Made by a program: the position numbers and the translations under genes | The notes under the pieces: model-generated | What the model was told of the DNA's origin: nothing | The model's database searches: none | What the model saw: only the letters and a program-made list of their open reading frames with translations | Assembly: GCA_036478595.1 (NCBI GenBank) | Contig: JAZGEF010000020.1 | Span: 4,034-68,033, forward strand | From: Granulosicoccus sp036478595 | Lineage (GTDB): Bacteria; Pseudomonadota; Gammaproteobacteria; Granulosicoccales; Granulosicoccaceae | Reading direction: 5' to 3' | DNA length: 64,000 nucleotides | Part shown: positions 27,367-37,845 of the stretch, piece after piece | Numbering within the stretch: the stretch's first letter is position 1 | Layout: each line of letters opens with the position of its first letter

Positions 27367-29409
27367 TTATTCAGCAGTTCTCGCCGCTAGTTTGGCTTGC
27401 GCCGGCCGGCCGATGGCCGTCGCCACGATTCGACATTCGAAGAACACGTCCTGGCCGTGTGTATTCACTATATTGTCATAACGGTCCGCCGTTACCACGA
27501 TATCGGTCGCACCCGCCTCGATCGCTTTTTGTTTAGCTCTCGAATTTGCCCAAACAATAGCCGCCGCGGCGGCGTCTTCTAGCTCTTCCCTGTTTTGCGC
27601 GCCATCAGGAAAATGCACAGTCACTTGCTTGCCACTACTAGGTGTAATCATTATTTCCTGTTGTTGCCTGATCCTCCCCACTATCGCACCTAGAGCGTTT
27701 GCAACATGCGCATGCTCTGGTATGTGTACTTTCGTATTCAGTAGATCCGTCAACGCGGGGTAATAACAAGCCACCGGAGCACCCAAGGCAACAATCGGCA
27801 TTTGCAGTTGAGCTTGCAAACGCAAATGGTTTGAGTTGTCATTATGGCGTGCATCATTTTTGCCAGCCTCGCTAATGAAAGCAGATTCAAGCAAGGCTTT
27901 CTGAGAATCAGATAAGCCCATGCCCATTTGACGTTTTTTACTCGAAGGATCATCAACGACACTATTGATCAACGCCAAAGCAGTTTTGTGTGAAACCTGC
28001 GCTTGTATTGAACGACAAAACTCATCAATGCTAGCGAATGTTTGTCCCATGTTTTCAGCAGCGTAACGCTGCATTAACACGGCACCTAATTGCGCGCCGC
28101 GACGCTCCCAGTTGCCCTGATCTTGCAATACATGACTGGCATCACTTGGGGTAAATCCAGATAACAATACAGCCCCTCTCTGTACTAACTTAGTTAAGGC
28201 GCGCTCCATGGTTTGCTGTTTAAATAGAGTTTGAAGAGCAATGGGCGCATGCTTAATCTGCTCCCAAAGTTCGCCTTGAGCTGCAGTCAGGTCGGATGCG
28301 CTGGCTGAATGAGCCATCACAAACTGCCCAGCGTGCGTTGTAATATAAGCTTCCTCTGATTGCTCTTGTAATATGTCGAGTAAATGTGGATGCTGCATGG
28401 TCAGCAAGCTCAGCGGCATCACGCGTTGGGGGCCTATGTCAAAACTTTTAGTATCTCGGTTATAGCTAATGGCGCTATCACCGCCCAATCCATATGTTTT
28501 GACATCGATAGCGCTAACCATCGTGCGCCAACCACCTATTGTTGCACCGTTGGGATCTAGGCGAGGGCTGCCATATTGAATCATGGCAATATCCGTTGTC
28601 GTTCCACCCATGTCGGATACAAGCATCGTCTCATCATCACACATAAACTGCGCACCCACCACACTGGCAGCTGGCCCACTCAGGATGGTTTCAACAGGCG
28701 ATGCTAACGCCACATCGGCAGACACCAACGAGCCATCGCCTTTTACAACCATCAGTGGACAGTCAATTTGATGCTCTAGCAGTAATTGCCTAGCGGCTAA
28801 CAACAAAGACGAAATCATTGGGATTAGGCGTGCATTTAAAAGGGCCGTTAAAGCACGACGAGGTGCATCGAGGCCCGAACTAAGCATATGACCACAACTC
28901 ACCGGCATACCCGTTTTAGCTTTGATCAACTCCATCGCTGCTAATTCATGTTCCGGGTTTCGCACCGCAAACACGGATGAAATAGCAAACGCATCAACCT
29001 TGCCGGCAACGCCGTCGATATGTTTTTCTAATAATTGAAGATCCAGCTCCGCCAGTTTCTTCCCGCTAGCGTTATGCCCACCATCAAGGAAGAAATGCGG
29101 ATCGCCCCCCAACGCTTGTTGCAATTTGGCTCGCTGCATTTGCGCATCGGAGAAACCAATCAACAGCAAGCAGACTGGCCTGCCCGTACCCTCGACTAAA
29201 GCATTGGTCGCCAAGGTTGTCGAAACGGACACCAGGGTGATGGGATGAAATTGTTCGGATAAAACTGCCTCGGTAGCTCCGCGCAGCCCTTCGATCAAAT
29301 TAGTGTGTGTTGTCAGAGACTTGGCACTGGCAACGATTTTTTGTGACTCATTTATCATAACAGCATCGGTATAGGTGCCGCCTGTGTCGAGTCCAAGCTG
29401 AAAAGCCAT
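27367..29409 (-). CDS. Hydantoinase/oxoprolinase family protein (HyuA-like)
   Basis: The 680-residue product begins LGLDTGGTYTDAVMI, the phosphate-binding start of the hydantoinase A / oxoprolinase family. It continues with VSVSTTLATNALVEG, LSGPAASVVGAQF, LVSDMGGTTTDIAMI and AIDVKTYGLGGDSAI, all ASKHA-fold family blocks. Relatives open cyclic amides such as hydantoins or 5-oxoproline using ATP, usually with a partner B subunit. No hyuB-like gene is adjacent, so the substrate is unknown. The ATG at 29409 begins directly at the conserved N-terminus. It is divergent from the first pilus cluster and converges on lpdA. Confidence 0.86.
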   Translation of the reverse strand: MAFQLGLDTGGTYTDAVMINESQKIVASAKSLTTHTNLIEGLRGATEAVLSEQFHPITLVSVSTTLATNALVEGTGRPVCLLLIGFSDAQMQRAKLQQALGGDPHFFLDGGHNASGKKLAELDLQLLEKHIDGVAGKVDAFAISSVFAVRNPEHELAAMELIKAKTGMPVSCGHMLSSGLDAPRRALTALLNARLIPMISSLLLAARQLLLEHQIDCPLMVVKGDGSLVSADVALASPVETILSGPAASVVGAQFMCDDETMLVSDMGGTTTDIAMIQYGSPRLDPNGATIGGWRTMVSAIDVKTYGLGGDSAISYNRDTKSFDIGPQRVMPLSLLTMQHPHLLDILQEQSEEAYITTHAGQFVMAHSASASDLTAAQGELWEQIKHAPIALQTLFKQQTMERALTKLVQRGAVLLSGFTPSDASHVLQDQGNWERRGAQLGAVLMQRYAAENMGQTFASIDEFCRSIQAQVSHKTALALINSVVDDPSSKKRQMGMGLSDSQKALLESAFISEAGKNDARHNDNSNHLRLQAQLQMPIVALGAPVACYYPALTDLLNTKVHIPEHAHVANALGAIVGRIRQQQEIMITPSSGKQVTVHFPDGAQNREELEDAAAAAIVWANSRAKQKAIEAGATDIVVTADRYDNIVNTHGQDVFFECRIVATAIGRPAQAKLAARTAE

Positions 29410-29544
29410 GTGCTTTTATTCACATAATTGAATCTAACTAACACTATCGACTACTAAAGCCACCCTGTAAACCATAAGGAGTGTAATTCCTCCAAATCTT
29501 GCCGCTATTGAGAAATAAGAAGAACACTATCTCGATCTGGGCAC

Positions 29545-30153
29545 ATGAATAGGATAATCTACGTCGCCAGAAGTCAGGGGTTCACGCTAATGGAATTATT
29601 GGTGACACTGGTCGTTGCCGGAATTCTAATGGGCGTTGGCGCTCCAAGCTTCGAACAGGCTATGGCCAACAGCCGGCAAACGGCTGTGTACAACTCATTA
29701 GTCGGCTCTATGCGGCTCGCGAGATCAGAGGCGATCAAGCAGTCTGGTAGCGTGGCTGTCTGTGCGCGTGCATCAAGCACCAGTAACACCTGTGGCGCTG
29801 ATTGGAATGAAGGATGGCTGGTATTTACTGACGGTGGCGTAACACCTGGTGTAATCGATGACACTGAAATCTTGCTTCGAGTTGAGAAACAAACCACTGG
29901 TAACATCGAAGTCGACAACAAGGCCCTACTACAGAACAATGCCAGCGAACCGATCAATCGCCCGTTCATCCGCTTTGGCCCAAGAGGAACCAGCAACTGG
30001 CGCGGTGCGGGAACTTATCAATTTTGTGACCGAAGAGGCACTGACCATGCCTTAGCAATCAACATCACTCTAAGCGGTGATGTTAGAAAAGCACGGCGCA
30101 ATGACACTAATGTGTTGCTCGATGCATTCCAGGCGCCTGTCACATGCCCCTAA
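29545..30153 (+). CDS. fimU: Type IV minor pilin, FimU/FimT (GspH-like), cluster A
   Basis: The 202-residue product has a prepilin leader, MNRIIYVARSQG, with cleavage expected before FTLMELLVTLVVAGILMG, which includes Glu at +5. A GspH/FimT-type domain with four Cys follows (VAVCARASS, NTCGADWNEGW, YQFCDRRG, PVTCP). It is the first gene of cluster A. In known systems FimU joins PilV, PilW, PilX and PilE in a complex that primes pilus assembly and supports PilY1 at the tip. Its cluster B paralogue is at 38528. The stop overlaps the pilV start by 10 bp. Confidence 0.9.
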   Translation: MNRIIYVARSQGFTLMELLVTLVVAGILMGVGAPSFEQAMANSRQTAVYNSLVGSMRLARSEAIKQSGSVAVCARASSTSNTCGADWNEGWLVFTDGGVTPGVIDDTEILLRVEKQTTGNIEVDNKALLQNNASEPINRPFIRFGPRGTSNWRGAGTYQFCDRRGTDHALAINITLSGDVRKARRNDTNVLLDAFQAPVTCP

Positions 30154-30722
30154 TTAAAATAAAACATCAGGCTCGGCTACAAAGCAGCAACCCCATGTAC
30201 TCGATAAGCAACTCCAATAGAAGAAGCCAAAACGGTGTTGGCCTAATCGAAGTCTTATTGGCTGTCGTGGTGTTATCAATCGGTTTTTTGGCAGCCGCTC
30301 GTATGCAAGTTGAAGGTATGCAGGCCAACCAAGTTGCACTGTTTACGTCCCAAGCAAACTTTATGTTGCGTGATATTACCGATCGAATGCGGGCTAACCC
30401 GAAAGGCGTTGCTGATGGTATTTACGACAGTATGAGCACTGTGACTAGTGCAAGCTTACCAAGCTGCATTACTGCGCAAACTGCTTGCACACCCGCACAG
30501 CTAGCAGAAGCGGATCTCTACAGTTGGAGAAGCAAGCTTTACGAGCCCGCTGGATCACTAAATTTTGTACCTAGTCTACCGAGCTCTGCAACGATAGCGG
30601 CACGTGGCGAAATAGTGCGTGATCCACTTACCAATGCATACGCGCTGACTATGTACTGGAGTGAATTCGATAATAATGGTGATCCGCAGGAGCAAACGCT
30701 CCAAGTACATTTTTCGCCATGA
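30144..30722 (+). CDS. pilV: Type IV minor pilin PilV, cluster A
   Basis: The product (192 residues from ATG 30144) has a prepilin site NGVGLIEVLLAVVVLSIGFL, cleaved after the first Gly, with Glu at +5, then AAARMQVEGMQANQVA, typical of PilV. A second ATG at 30195 would shorten the leader to a more usual length. ATG 30144 is kept because it overlaps the fimU stop by 10 bp, as the paralogous pair in cluster B also does. It is a tip-complex minor pilin. Its stop overlaps the pilW ATG as ATGA. Confidence 0.88.
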   Translation: MPLIKIKHQARLQSSNPMYSISNSNRRSQNGVGLIEVLLAVVVLSIGFLAAARMQVEGMQANQVALFTSQANFMLRDITDRMRANPKGVADGIYDSMSTVTSASLPSCITAQTACTPAQLAEADLYSWRSKLYEPAGSLNFVPSLPSSATIAARGEIVRDPLTNAYALTMYWSEFDNNGDPQEQTLQVHFSP

Positions 30723-31813
30723 AAATTCCACAAAAAATAACGCTGCGAAAGCAACTAGGTTTTTCACTCATCGAGCTACTCATCGCCTCCATGCTCGGCA
30801 TCATGTTGGTCGGTGGAGTGATAACAGTATTTTCTGGCACGAAGCGCAGCAGCGCCATCAACAGTAACTTAACCGAGTTACAAGAAAACGCTCGATTTGC
30901 GCTTGAATCAATTATGCGTGAAGCACGTATGGCTGGTTTTCAAGGTTGTGTGGATATCAACACAGCATCAGCGAGCATTAAAGCTGATGCCGCTCCAACT
31001 GATAATTTATACGCCACTGCGGTACAAAGCTCCGTGGTGACTACCCCGACACAGTGGACGCCAGCGCCGCCAATGAATTTTAATATTCCAGTGGGCATTG
31101 GCGCACCAGTACCCGGCACACACACCTTATCTATTCAAGGCGGTAGCCCAGAAACATTTGCACTGAATCCAATGCAAAGGGTCGATGATCCGATCGTTTT
31201 AGCTGGGCCAACTGACAACTTTGTTGAAGGGGATCTTGCGTTAATCTCTAATTGCCAAGTTGCAGATATAGTCACGATTACAGCCGTCGGCGGTGCAACT
31301 TTGGCACATGATGGATCCGGAAACGGCGGAGATGATCGTCTCTCGGCCACCTATGGTCAAGCAGGTGCTCAAAATCGTGCACGTATTATGCGATTTGAAG
31401 CCAACATATTCTACATTGGAAACACCACTAGGCGAAACAGCAGTGGAGACCCCGTTTACGCACTGTATCGACAAACCCTGCCCTACAGCCGTCCGCCTAT
31501 AGAAATGGTTGAAGGTGTAGACAATATGCGCATTCGCCTTGGCTATAGAGATCCGAGTTCAAAGGACAATTTGACGCTCAGTAGCCCGAATGCAGCTGCA
31601 CCGGTAGGTCAGATCGAAACCGTGCAAATTGGCTTGTTGTTGCAATCAATTGATCCAGTAACCGATGTTGATGACAATAAATCCTATTTTTTAGCTGGCG
31701 ATCAGATCCTACCAGCAGGTGCTTCAGGTGCTCAACTCGGATTAACTCACGCAGGCGATAGACGTCTACGTATGGCCTTTAGCTCATCTGTGACTATCAG
31801 GAATCGAAGGTGA
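30719..31813 (+). CDS. pilW: Type IV minor pilin PilW, cluster A
   Basis: The 364-residue product has leader MKIPQKITLRKQLG before FSLIELLIASMLGIMLVGGV (Glu at +5), then VFSGTKRSSAINSN and the PilW hallmark RFALESIMREARMAGFQGC. The C-terminal part has VDNMRIRLGYRD and VQIGLLLQSIDPV. PilW is a large minor pilin of the priming and tip complex. It overlaps pilV by ATGA at its start and pilX by GTGA at its end, so the set is tightly coupled. The cluster B copy (39663) shares the N-terminus and C-terminal motifs but differs in the middle. Confidence 0.92.
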   Translation: MKIPQKITLRKQLGFSLIELLIASMLGIMLVGGVITVFSGTKRSSAINSNLTELQENARFALESIMREARMAGFQGCVDINTASASIKADAAPTDNLYATAVQSSVVTTPTQWTPAPPMNFNIPVGIGAPVPGTHTLSIQGGSPETFALNPMQRVDDPIVLAGPTDNFVEGDLALISNCQVADIVTITAVGGATLAHDGSGNGGDDRLSATYGQAGAQNRARIMRFEANIFYIGNTTRRNSSGDPVYALYRQTLPYSRPPIEMVEGVDNMRIRLGYRDPSSKDNLTLSSPNAAAPVGQIETVQIGLLLQSIDPVTDVDDNKSYFLAGDQILPAGASGAQLGLTHAGDRRLRMAFSSSVTIRNRR

Positions 31814-32280
31814 ACACCTTGACAACATTACCAATCAAGGCCAAACAGGAGGGTGCCGCGCTAATGATATCGCTGATTTTCATATTTATGATAACGGTGA
31901 TCGGAATAACCGCCATGAAAGACGCCACGCTTGAAGGTCAGCTTGCTAATAATGCAATACAAAAGGAAATGACACTGCAGGCAGCAGAGGCTGCTAGTAA
32001 CGTCCTATTCAATGACGAGGACAGCTTGATTGATTCCGTTTGTGACGACAACCCGTTATGGGAACCACAAGCTCAATTACAGCAAACCGCCGAACAAACA
32101 ACTCGCGCCCGCGTTGAATACAGCGGACGAGCAAATCCAATTGGGTACTCACTGGGCGGACCCATCGGTGCAAAACTGTTTGTAGTAACAGGTGACTCGC
32201 GGATAGATAGCGTGTCGACAGGTAGCCGTGTTTCACAAGGAGTGATCTATATAGGCGCACAAGAATTAGGAGATTGTTAA
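31810..32280 (+). CDS. pilX: Type IV minor pilin PilX, cluster A
   Basis: The 156-residue product has a leader ending KQEG followed by AALMISLIFIFMITVIGIT, with no Glu at +5, then MKDATLEGQLANNAIQKEM and LQAAEAASN, the PilX/PilX_N pattern. A GTG at 31810 overlapping the pilW stop is the likely start. PilX-type proteins are minor pilins that couple PilV, PilW, FimU and PilE and are needed for PilY1 presentation. The stop TAA shares its last base with the pilY1 ATG at 32280. Confidence 0.88.
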   Translation: MNTLTTLPIKAKQEGAALMISLIFIFMITVIGITAMKDATLEGQLANNAIQKEMTLQAAEAASNVLFNDEDSLIDSVCDDNPLWEPQAQLQQTAEQTTRARVEYSGRANPIGYSLGGPIGAKLFVVTGDSRIDSVSTGSRVSQGVIYIGAQELGDC

Positions 32281-35200
32281 TGTTGTTTTCACGCCTTTGG
32301 ACTCTTACAATAACAGTGCTGCTAAGCAGTTTGTGCTTGTCGCCCATCGTCACAGCCGACGATACCGAAATTTTTTACGGCAGAACCAGCGAAGCTGCCA
32401 ATACCAACCCTAATATTCTATTTATTCTTGATACATCAGGATCGATGGGCAATTGGGACAACGCGGGCCGATCGCGGATGGATCGAATGAAACAAGCGAT
32501 GAATCTGCTGTTGGATCAATCCAGTAGTTATAACGTAGGCGTGATGGGTTTCTCAGGCACTGCCCAAGGTGGGTCAATTCGTTTTCCCATCGGGGACTTA
32601 GAAGCTGACAGCGGTGAGCAATGTCCTGACGGGGTATGCCCTAGCGAAGTTATCGTAGTGCGCCCCAGCACTGGTAGTGACGACGCTACGCAGTTAGCAG
32701 GTACCGAAGAAGTCATTCTAGATAGTGTATCCCTCGGAATACCCGTTGAGCCGCCAACCATAGACACAACTGGCCCTACCGGCACTGAAGTTAGTAATAC
32801 GGCAGTAGCCGTAAGCTCCGTTGGTGAAACTGAATCGCTCCTCGCTGGGGGTACGCCAACTTTTGCAAATGACGAACTCATAACAAAATGGTTTTTTAAT
32901 GGGTCTGCAGAAACCGACCCTACACGTTACGGGTACCGTTTCGAAAATATTGTAATACCTGCCGGTACTACTGTTACAACAGCAAAAATAGTTTACACAC
33001 ACAATGGCGCAGCTAATCAATTGGGCGATATTTCTGCATACTTGACAGCAGAAGCGACTCCTAATCCCGATCCATACCATGATGGTATTAATGTTTTCGC
33101 TCCACTACAAAGTCGCCTTGACAATATACACACCACCAATGCATTGGTGTCGTGGACCAAAATGGCGCCCTCTGTTGATGGCACCAATCCAAGCATTGGG
33201 AACAAGGTTGAAACAACTGACATTAAAAGCTTGTTGACTGAAGTAGTTGGCCTAACGGGTTGGACTAGTGGTAATGCAGTATCGATACTAGTGACACCGG
33301 ATGACAACTATTCGGCATCGAATGATTCAATACGGAACTTGCACGGTGTTGGAGCTGCAGGTAACAAAGCACCTGTACTTCATTATACCTACAGCGAAGA
33401 TGTATCAACACCATTGGTCACCACCACCTTATCAGCATCAGCGCATGTCGATTTAATCACCGAGCAAAACACGACCACGAACACCAGCCGGAACCAAGCC
33501 AATCAGGTTAGTAATCTGTTTTTTGCCGGCACTCGAAACCAACCTCGTAAATTGGCCTTGCTGTTTGACAACTCTGATATTCCAGCTAACGCCATAATCA
33601 AAACTGCGCGTTTGACACTAAACAGCGCCACCGACACTGCGGTGTTATCACCGGATGGCGATTGGGTAGCTGACGCAGGATCAGCAGCCCCAGACGTATC
33701 GGGCGGTGACAGTACAGATCCAGAGCCAAGCACTGATGTTGTTCCATTCGACATCAATATCAATGCTGAAAAAACAAGCTCACCAGCACCATATGGTACG
33801 GGCCTGTTCGGCCCCATCTCTGAGCACGGCGATGCGGCTCGCCCGCTCACCACTCAGTTCCAAAAATGGCCCGCGGTTGACACTACGCCTGGCACAGTAT
33901 TACTTAGCCCGGACATCACACCGGTTATTCAGGAACTAACTTCAGCCAGTGACTGGGATGTGGGCGATGGATTCTCAATAGTATTAACAGCACCACCTGG
34001 ACACAGCAACAAGGCCGACAATGTACGACGTATATTGACTTCCACGGATGTTAATAAACCAACGTTAACCATCACGTGGGAAGATCCAAACAGCAATGGC
34101 AGCGACTCCGTAGCCACGCAAACAACGGCTTTACGATTTCCTAACGTACATGTACCACCAAATGCCACGATAAAATCTGCGCACTTGGTATTTCGCTCGC
34201 ATAAGTCGGGTGATTCTGAAACCATTGTCGATATCAGTGGCGAGGACATAGGCAACTCACCTGGAATAACATCGGTTAATAATGACATTGGTAGGCGTGA
34301 TCGAACTACTGCCCGCGAAGTCTGGAATGTTGAACCATGGCCTACTCTAGGTGAACCGTTCTCAAGCCCAGATATCAAGCGAGTTATTGAAGAAATCACA
34401 GAGCGTACAGATTGGTGCGGTGGTAATGCACTCACATTGTTTTTGAAAGGTGATGGCATTAGCACAGGTTATAGAGAGGCTATTGCGTACGAAGCGAATA
34501 GTGTAAAAGCGCCAACCCTTCGCATTGTATATGAGCCCGATAGTGTTACCAGCGAATCCTATTGTTCAAATAGCTCAGTTGTCGTCTCCTTGGTAGACGG
34601 TGCTGATGACGCCGTTCAAAATATCGCGACCAAAGCGGTAACCCTAACGGATAGCACGCTGTCAACCCAGGACACCAATGGTGCGCAACAGACCATCGGG
34701 CTACGTTTTCGTGGAGTAAAAGTGCCGCAAAATGCCGTTGTTGTTAGTGCTGCACTAGAACTTACCACCACAACAGAAATTACGGACACACAAAACCTTT
34801 ACATTCGCGTAGAAAACACGGATCACGCTGCCACCTTTCAATCAAGCGACGAAAACATAACAGATCGCAACTACAGTCAATCTGTAACCTGGTCTAGCGG
34901 CGCCGTTGCCGCTGGCGAAAGCGCGTTTACCGCAGATTTAACCAACTTGGTGAAACAGGTTGTTGATCGATCGGGTTGGGTAAGTGGTAATGCCATGGCA
35001 TTCAGCGTTGATGGAGCCGGTGCTCGGGTGTTTCATTCTATCGACACCAGCGAAGCCGCTGGAGCCCGCCTCATCGTGTACTACCAATCGACACGTTCTG
35101 ACGCCGGTACACGACATAGAGATAACCTAAAAAGAGAAATTGACAGTATGGTGGCACAGAGTGGTACCCCTATCGTCGACGCCTATTATGAGGCTGCACA

Positions 35201-37838
35201 GTACTATCGAGGTGGCGAAGTTAACTACGGCTTAAAGCGTGGCAATCAAGGAGATATTGACCGGTATCATCGGGTCAGCCATCCAAACTCCTACGCTAAT
35301 GGCGTAGTAGATCGGTCCAGTAGTTGTACCGATGCTGATCTCAATTCAACGAGCTGCCGTAGCGAGGAAATCGAGCCACTCGGTGGTGTCAATCCAAGCT
35401 ATATTTCACCAATGGCCAGTCAATGCCAGCAAAATCACATTGTGTTGTTGTCGGACGGTGAAGCACAATCTATATCTTCAACGAGTGACGCCCAAGCTCT
35501 GATGGGAGGTGGGTCATGCACGCTCGACAATACAGGTTCGTACAACAGTAAAGAGATGTGCGGACGCGAGCTTGCAAAGTGGATGTACGATAATGATCAC
35601 AGCGACGCTATGGATGAAAAACAGAACGTCATCACTCACACAATCGGGTTCAACCTAACTGATCCACAGTTTCTTCAAGATATAGCCGCCGCTGGCGAAG
35701 GCAAATTCTATCCGGCAAATTCAGCAGCAGAACTGCTCACTGCGTTTAAGAACATTTTTATAAACGTGAGTAAAACGGATACTAGCTTTGTGGCACCTAC
35801 CGCGACAGTCAGTCAGGCCAACCGAATGAAGCACCGCGAAGACGTGTATTACTCGTTGTTTAAACCAGAGGGCACAGCTCGTTGGGCAGGCAATCTTAAA
35901 AAATACAAAGTCCGTGGTGAGGAAGGCCAAAACGCGGTTATTATCGACTCCAAGGACGAAGTAGCGATAGACCCTGATTCCGGTGATTTTAAGCCATCAT
36001 CAAGAAGTTTTTGGTCGAGCGTAAACGACGGTGGTAGTGTGTTACTCGGTGGAGCAGCTGAAAAAATAGAACGCAACGGAGTATCAAACCTTGGCCGTAA
36101 TGTTTATACCTACACAGGCCATAACACTAACCTAAGCGACATCAGTAACCAATTGTTGCCAGGCAACCCTGACCTTGATCCTTCATGGTTTGAACTACCA
36201 CCGCTGCTCGCGGAAGATCCAAATTACTACACCGATTTGGTTAATTGGGTGCATGGCCAAGATCTACAAGATATTGACGGAGATAACAACACCACTGAAA
36301 GTCGTGGCGAAATGGGCGACCCACTGCATTCGCAACCATTGTTGCTTAACTATGCCGATGGCAGCAGCATCGTATATGTTGCAACTAACGAGGGATTTTT
36401 GCATGCAGTAGATCACCTTACCGGTTGGGAAAAATTTGCCTTTATGCCTAAAGAGCTTCTTAAAAATGCTACCCGTTTTTATGAAAACTCCCCAACCCGT
36501 AGCCGACCTTATGGTTTGGATGGTGGCATGTCAGTTTGGATTGACGATACCGATAACGACGGCCTAATCGATCCAGGCGAAAAGGCTTATGTCTATATTG
36601 CTATGCGACGTGGTGGCAATAGTTATTACGCGCTTGATGTCAGTAACTACAATGCGCCCAAGTATTTATGGTCAATACAAGGCGGTTCGACTACCCTAGA
36701 CGCTGACCCCGCCACGGCTGATGGTGATTTCGAAGAACTATCCGATACTTGGTCGCTACCTGTCAAAAGCAAAATCCGTGACGGCGATGTAGTTCGCGAT
36801 GTGCTCATATTTGGTGGCGGCTACGATCCAAATCAAGATCCGTCTTCAACCACATCAACCGATGCGGGTACTACCGATCCCGTTGATACACTTGGCAGAA
36901 CTATCGACGGTGTTGGTCGAGCGATATTTATAGTCGATGCTGAAACCGGTGAGGAACTATGGCAAACCGACGGATCATTCGCTGGAATGCTCTACAGCAT
37001 TCCATCGGATATCCGCGTTATTGATATTAACCTTGACGGGCTTGCAGACCAATTGTACGTGGGTGATATGGGCGGGCAAGTTTGGCGCTTGGATATCGAC
37101 AACGATAGTAGTAACTCTAATTCACTATTTCATCGCGTAACGGGTGACATTATTGCTAGCCTTGCAGACGACGATGCGCCAAACGCAAGACGGTTTTACT
37201 ACGCACCAGATGTATCGATTCTCAATACTGACGGTGCTCAACAGCTAGCCATTTCAATTGGCTCGGGCTGGCGTGCGCATCCCCTAGATACCGGTGTTGA
37301 AGATAGATTTTATAGCTTGCGTTACAAACATGTGTATACCAAGCCTATCGATTCATACGGAAATTTGGTGTATAACGAAATCACCGAAGCTGATCTAACT
37401 GACGTGACTGAAAGTTCGTTCGGCACGCCTTTGGAAAACGACGCGCAGGGTTGGTATCTTCGATTGTCGCAAGCGGGCGAAAAAGTACTCGCCACTAGCG
37501 TAACAGCAGACGGTAACATTCTTTTCACCACCTACCTACCTGGTGAATCTTCAGGAGTGTGTTCTGCTGCCGTTGGTTCAGGTGCTGTTTATGCAGTCAA
37601 TGCGCTTAATGGTGATCCGGTTCTGGATCTGGATAAATCAGGCTCGGAGGCCTACCTAACCGGTGCCGATAGAATGCGAAAGCTGACACATGCTGGCATA
37701 CCCCCTGCAACCACCATCTTATTTCCTACTGCAGGTAAGGCCACTGTACTGGTTGGTACCGAAACGTTAAGTGAAATCGAAGTGGGTAAACCCCGCCGTC
37801 GAACATTTTGGCAAGAGGCTCTAGACGATAATCTGTAA
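32280..37838 (+). CDS. pilY1: PilY1-family pilus tip adhesin, cluster A (large form)
   Basis: The product (1852 residues) has a signal peptide ending TADD (about residue 25) and a von Willebrand A domain whose metal site DTSGS is at 51-55. The domain resumes only after about 950, with LLSDGEAQS. Between lie four beta-rich modules (about 176-372, 381-604, 610-754, 767-939), each ending in a W-x-x-G-[ND]-x-motif strand and an IVYE/YTYS-like edge. The C-terminal PilY1 propeller has TSFVAPTATVSQANRMKHRE, a DTDNDGLIDPGE loop and the calcium-site-like DINLDGLAD (from 1582). PilY1 caps the pilus and mediates adhesion and retraction control. ATG 32280 has AGGAG 7 bp upstream and replaces an upstream in-frame TTG. 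Confidence 0.93.
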   Translation: MLFSRLWTLTITVLLSSLCLSPIVTADDTEIFYGRTSEAANTNPNILFILDTSGSMGNWDNAGRSRMDRMKQAMNLLLDQSSSYNVGVMGFSGTAQGGSIRFPIGDLEADSGEQCPDGVCPSEVIVVRPSTGSDDATQLAGTEEVILDSVSLGIPVEPPTIDTTGPTGTEVSNTAVAVSSVGETESLLAGGTPTFANDELITKWFFNGSAETDPTRYGYRFENIVIPAGTTVTTAKIVYTHNGAANQLGDISAYLTAEATPNPDPYHDGINVFAPLQSRLDNIHTTNALVSWTKMAPSVDGTNPSIGNKVETTDIKSLLTEVVGLTGWTSGNAVSILVTPDDNYSASNDSIRNLHGVGAAGNKAPVLHYTYSEDVSTPLVTTTLSASAHVDLITEQNTTTNTSRNQANQVSNLFFAGTRNQPRKLALLFDNSDIPANAIIKTARLTLNSATDTAVLSPDGDWVADAGSAAPDVSGGDSTDPEPSTDVVPFDININAEKTSSPAPYGTGLFGPISEHGDAARPLTTQFQKWPAVDTTPGTVLLSPDITPVIQELTSASDWDVGDGFSIVLTAPPGHSNKADNVRRILTSTDVNKPTLTITWEDPNSNGSDSVATQTTALRFPNVHVPPNATIKSAHLVFRSHKSGDSETIVDISGEDIGNSPGITSVNNDIGRRDRTTAREVWNVEPWPTLGEPFSSPDIKRVIEEITERTDWCGGNALTLFLKGDGISTGYREAIAYEANSVKAPTLRIVYEPDSVTSESYCSNSSVVVSLVDGADDAVQNIATKAVTLTDSTLSTQDTNGAQQTIGLRFRGVKVPQNAVVVSAALELTTTTEITDTQNLYIRVENTDHAATFQSSDENITDRNYSQSVTWSSGAVAAGESAFTADLTNLVKQVVDRSGWVSGNAMAFSVDGAGARVFHSIDTSEAAGARLIVYYQSTRSDAGTRHRDNLKREIDSMVAQSGTPIVDAYYEAAQYYRGGEVNYGLKRGNQGDIDRYHRVSHPNSYANGVVDRSSSCTDADLNSTSCRSEEIEPLGGVNPSYISPMASQCQQNHIVLLSDGEAQSISSTSDAQALMGGGSCTLDNTGSYNSKEMCGRELAKWMYDNDHSDAMDEKQNVITHTIGFNLTDPQFLQDIAAAGEGKFYPANSAAELLTAFKNIFINVSKTDTSFVAPTATVSQANRMKHREDVYYSLFKPEGTARWAGNLKKYKVRGEEGQNAVIIDSKDEVAIDPDSGDFKPSSRSFWSSVNDGGSVLLGGAAEKIERNGVSNLGRNVYTYTGHNTNLSDISNQLLPGNPDLDPSWFELPPLLAEDPNYYTDLVNWVHGQDLQDIDGDNNTTESRGEMGDPLHSQPLLLNYADGSSIVYVATNEGFLHAVDHLTGWEKFAFMPKELLKNATRFYENSPTRSRPYGLDGGMSVWIDDTDNDGLIDPGEKAYVYIAMRRGGNSYYALDVSNYNAPKYLWSIQGGSTTLDADPATADGDFEELSDTWSLPVKSKIRDGDVVRDVLIFGGGYDPNQDPSSTTSTDAGTTDPVDTLGRTIDGVGRAIFIVDAETGEELWQTDGSFAGMLYSIPSDIRVIDINLDGLADQLYVGDMGGQVWRLDIDNDSSNSNSLFHRVTGDIIASLADDDAPNARRFYYAPDVSILNTDGAQQLAISIGSGWRAHPLDTGVEDRFYSLRYKHVYTKPIDSYGNLVYNEITEADLTDVTESSFGTPLENDAQGWYLRLSQAGEKVLATSVTADGNILFTTYLPGESSGVCSAAVGSGAVYAVNALNGDPVLDLDKSGSEAYLTGADRMRKLTHAGIPPATTILFPTAGKATVLVGTETLSEIEVGKPRRRTFWQEALDDNL

Positions 37839-37845
37839 TTCCGGC

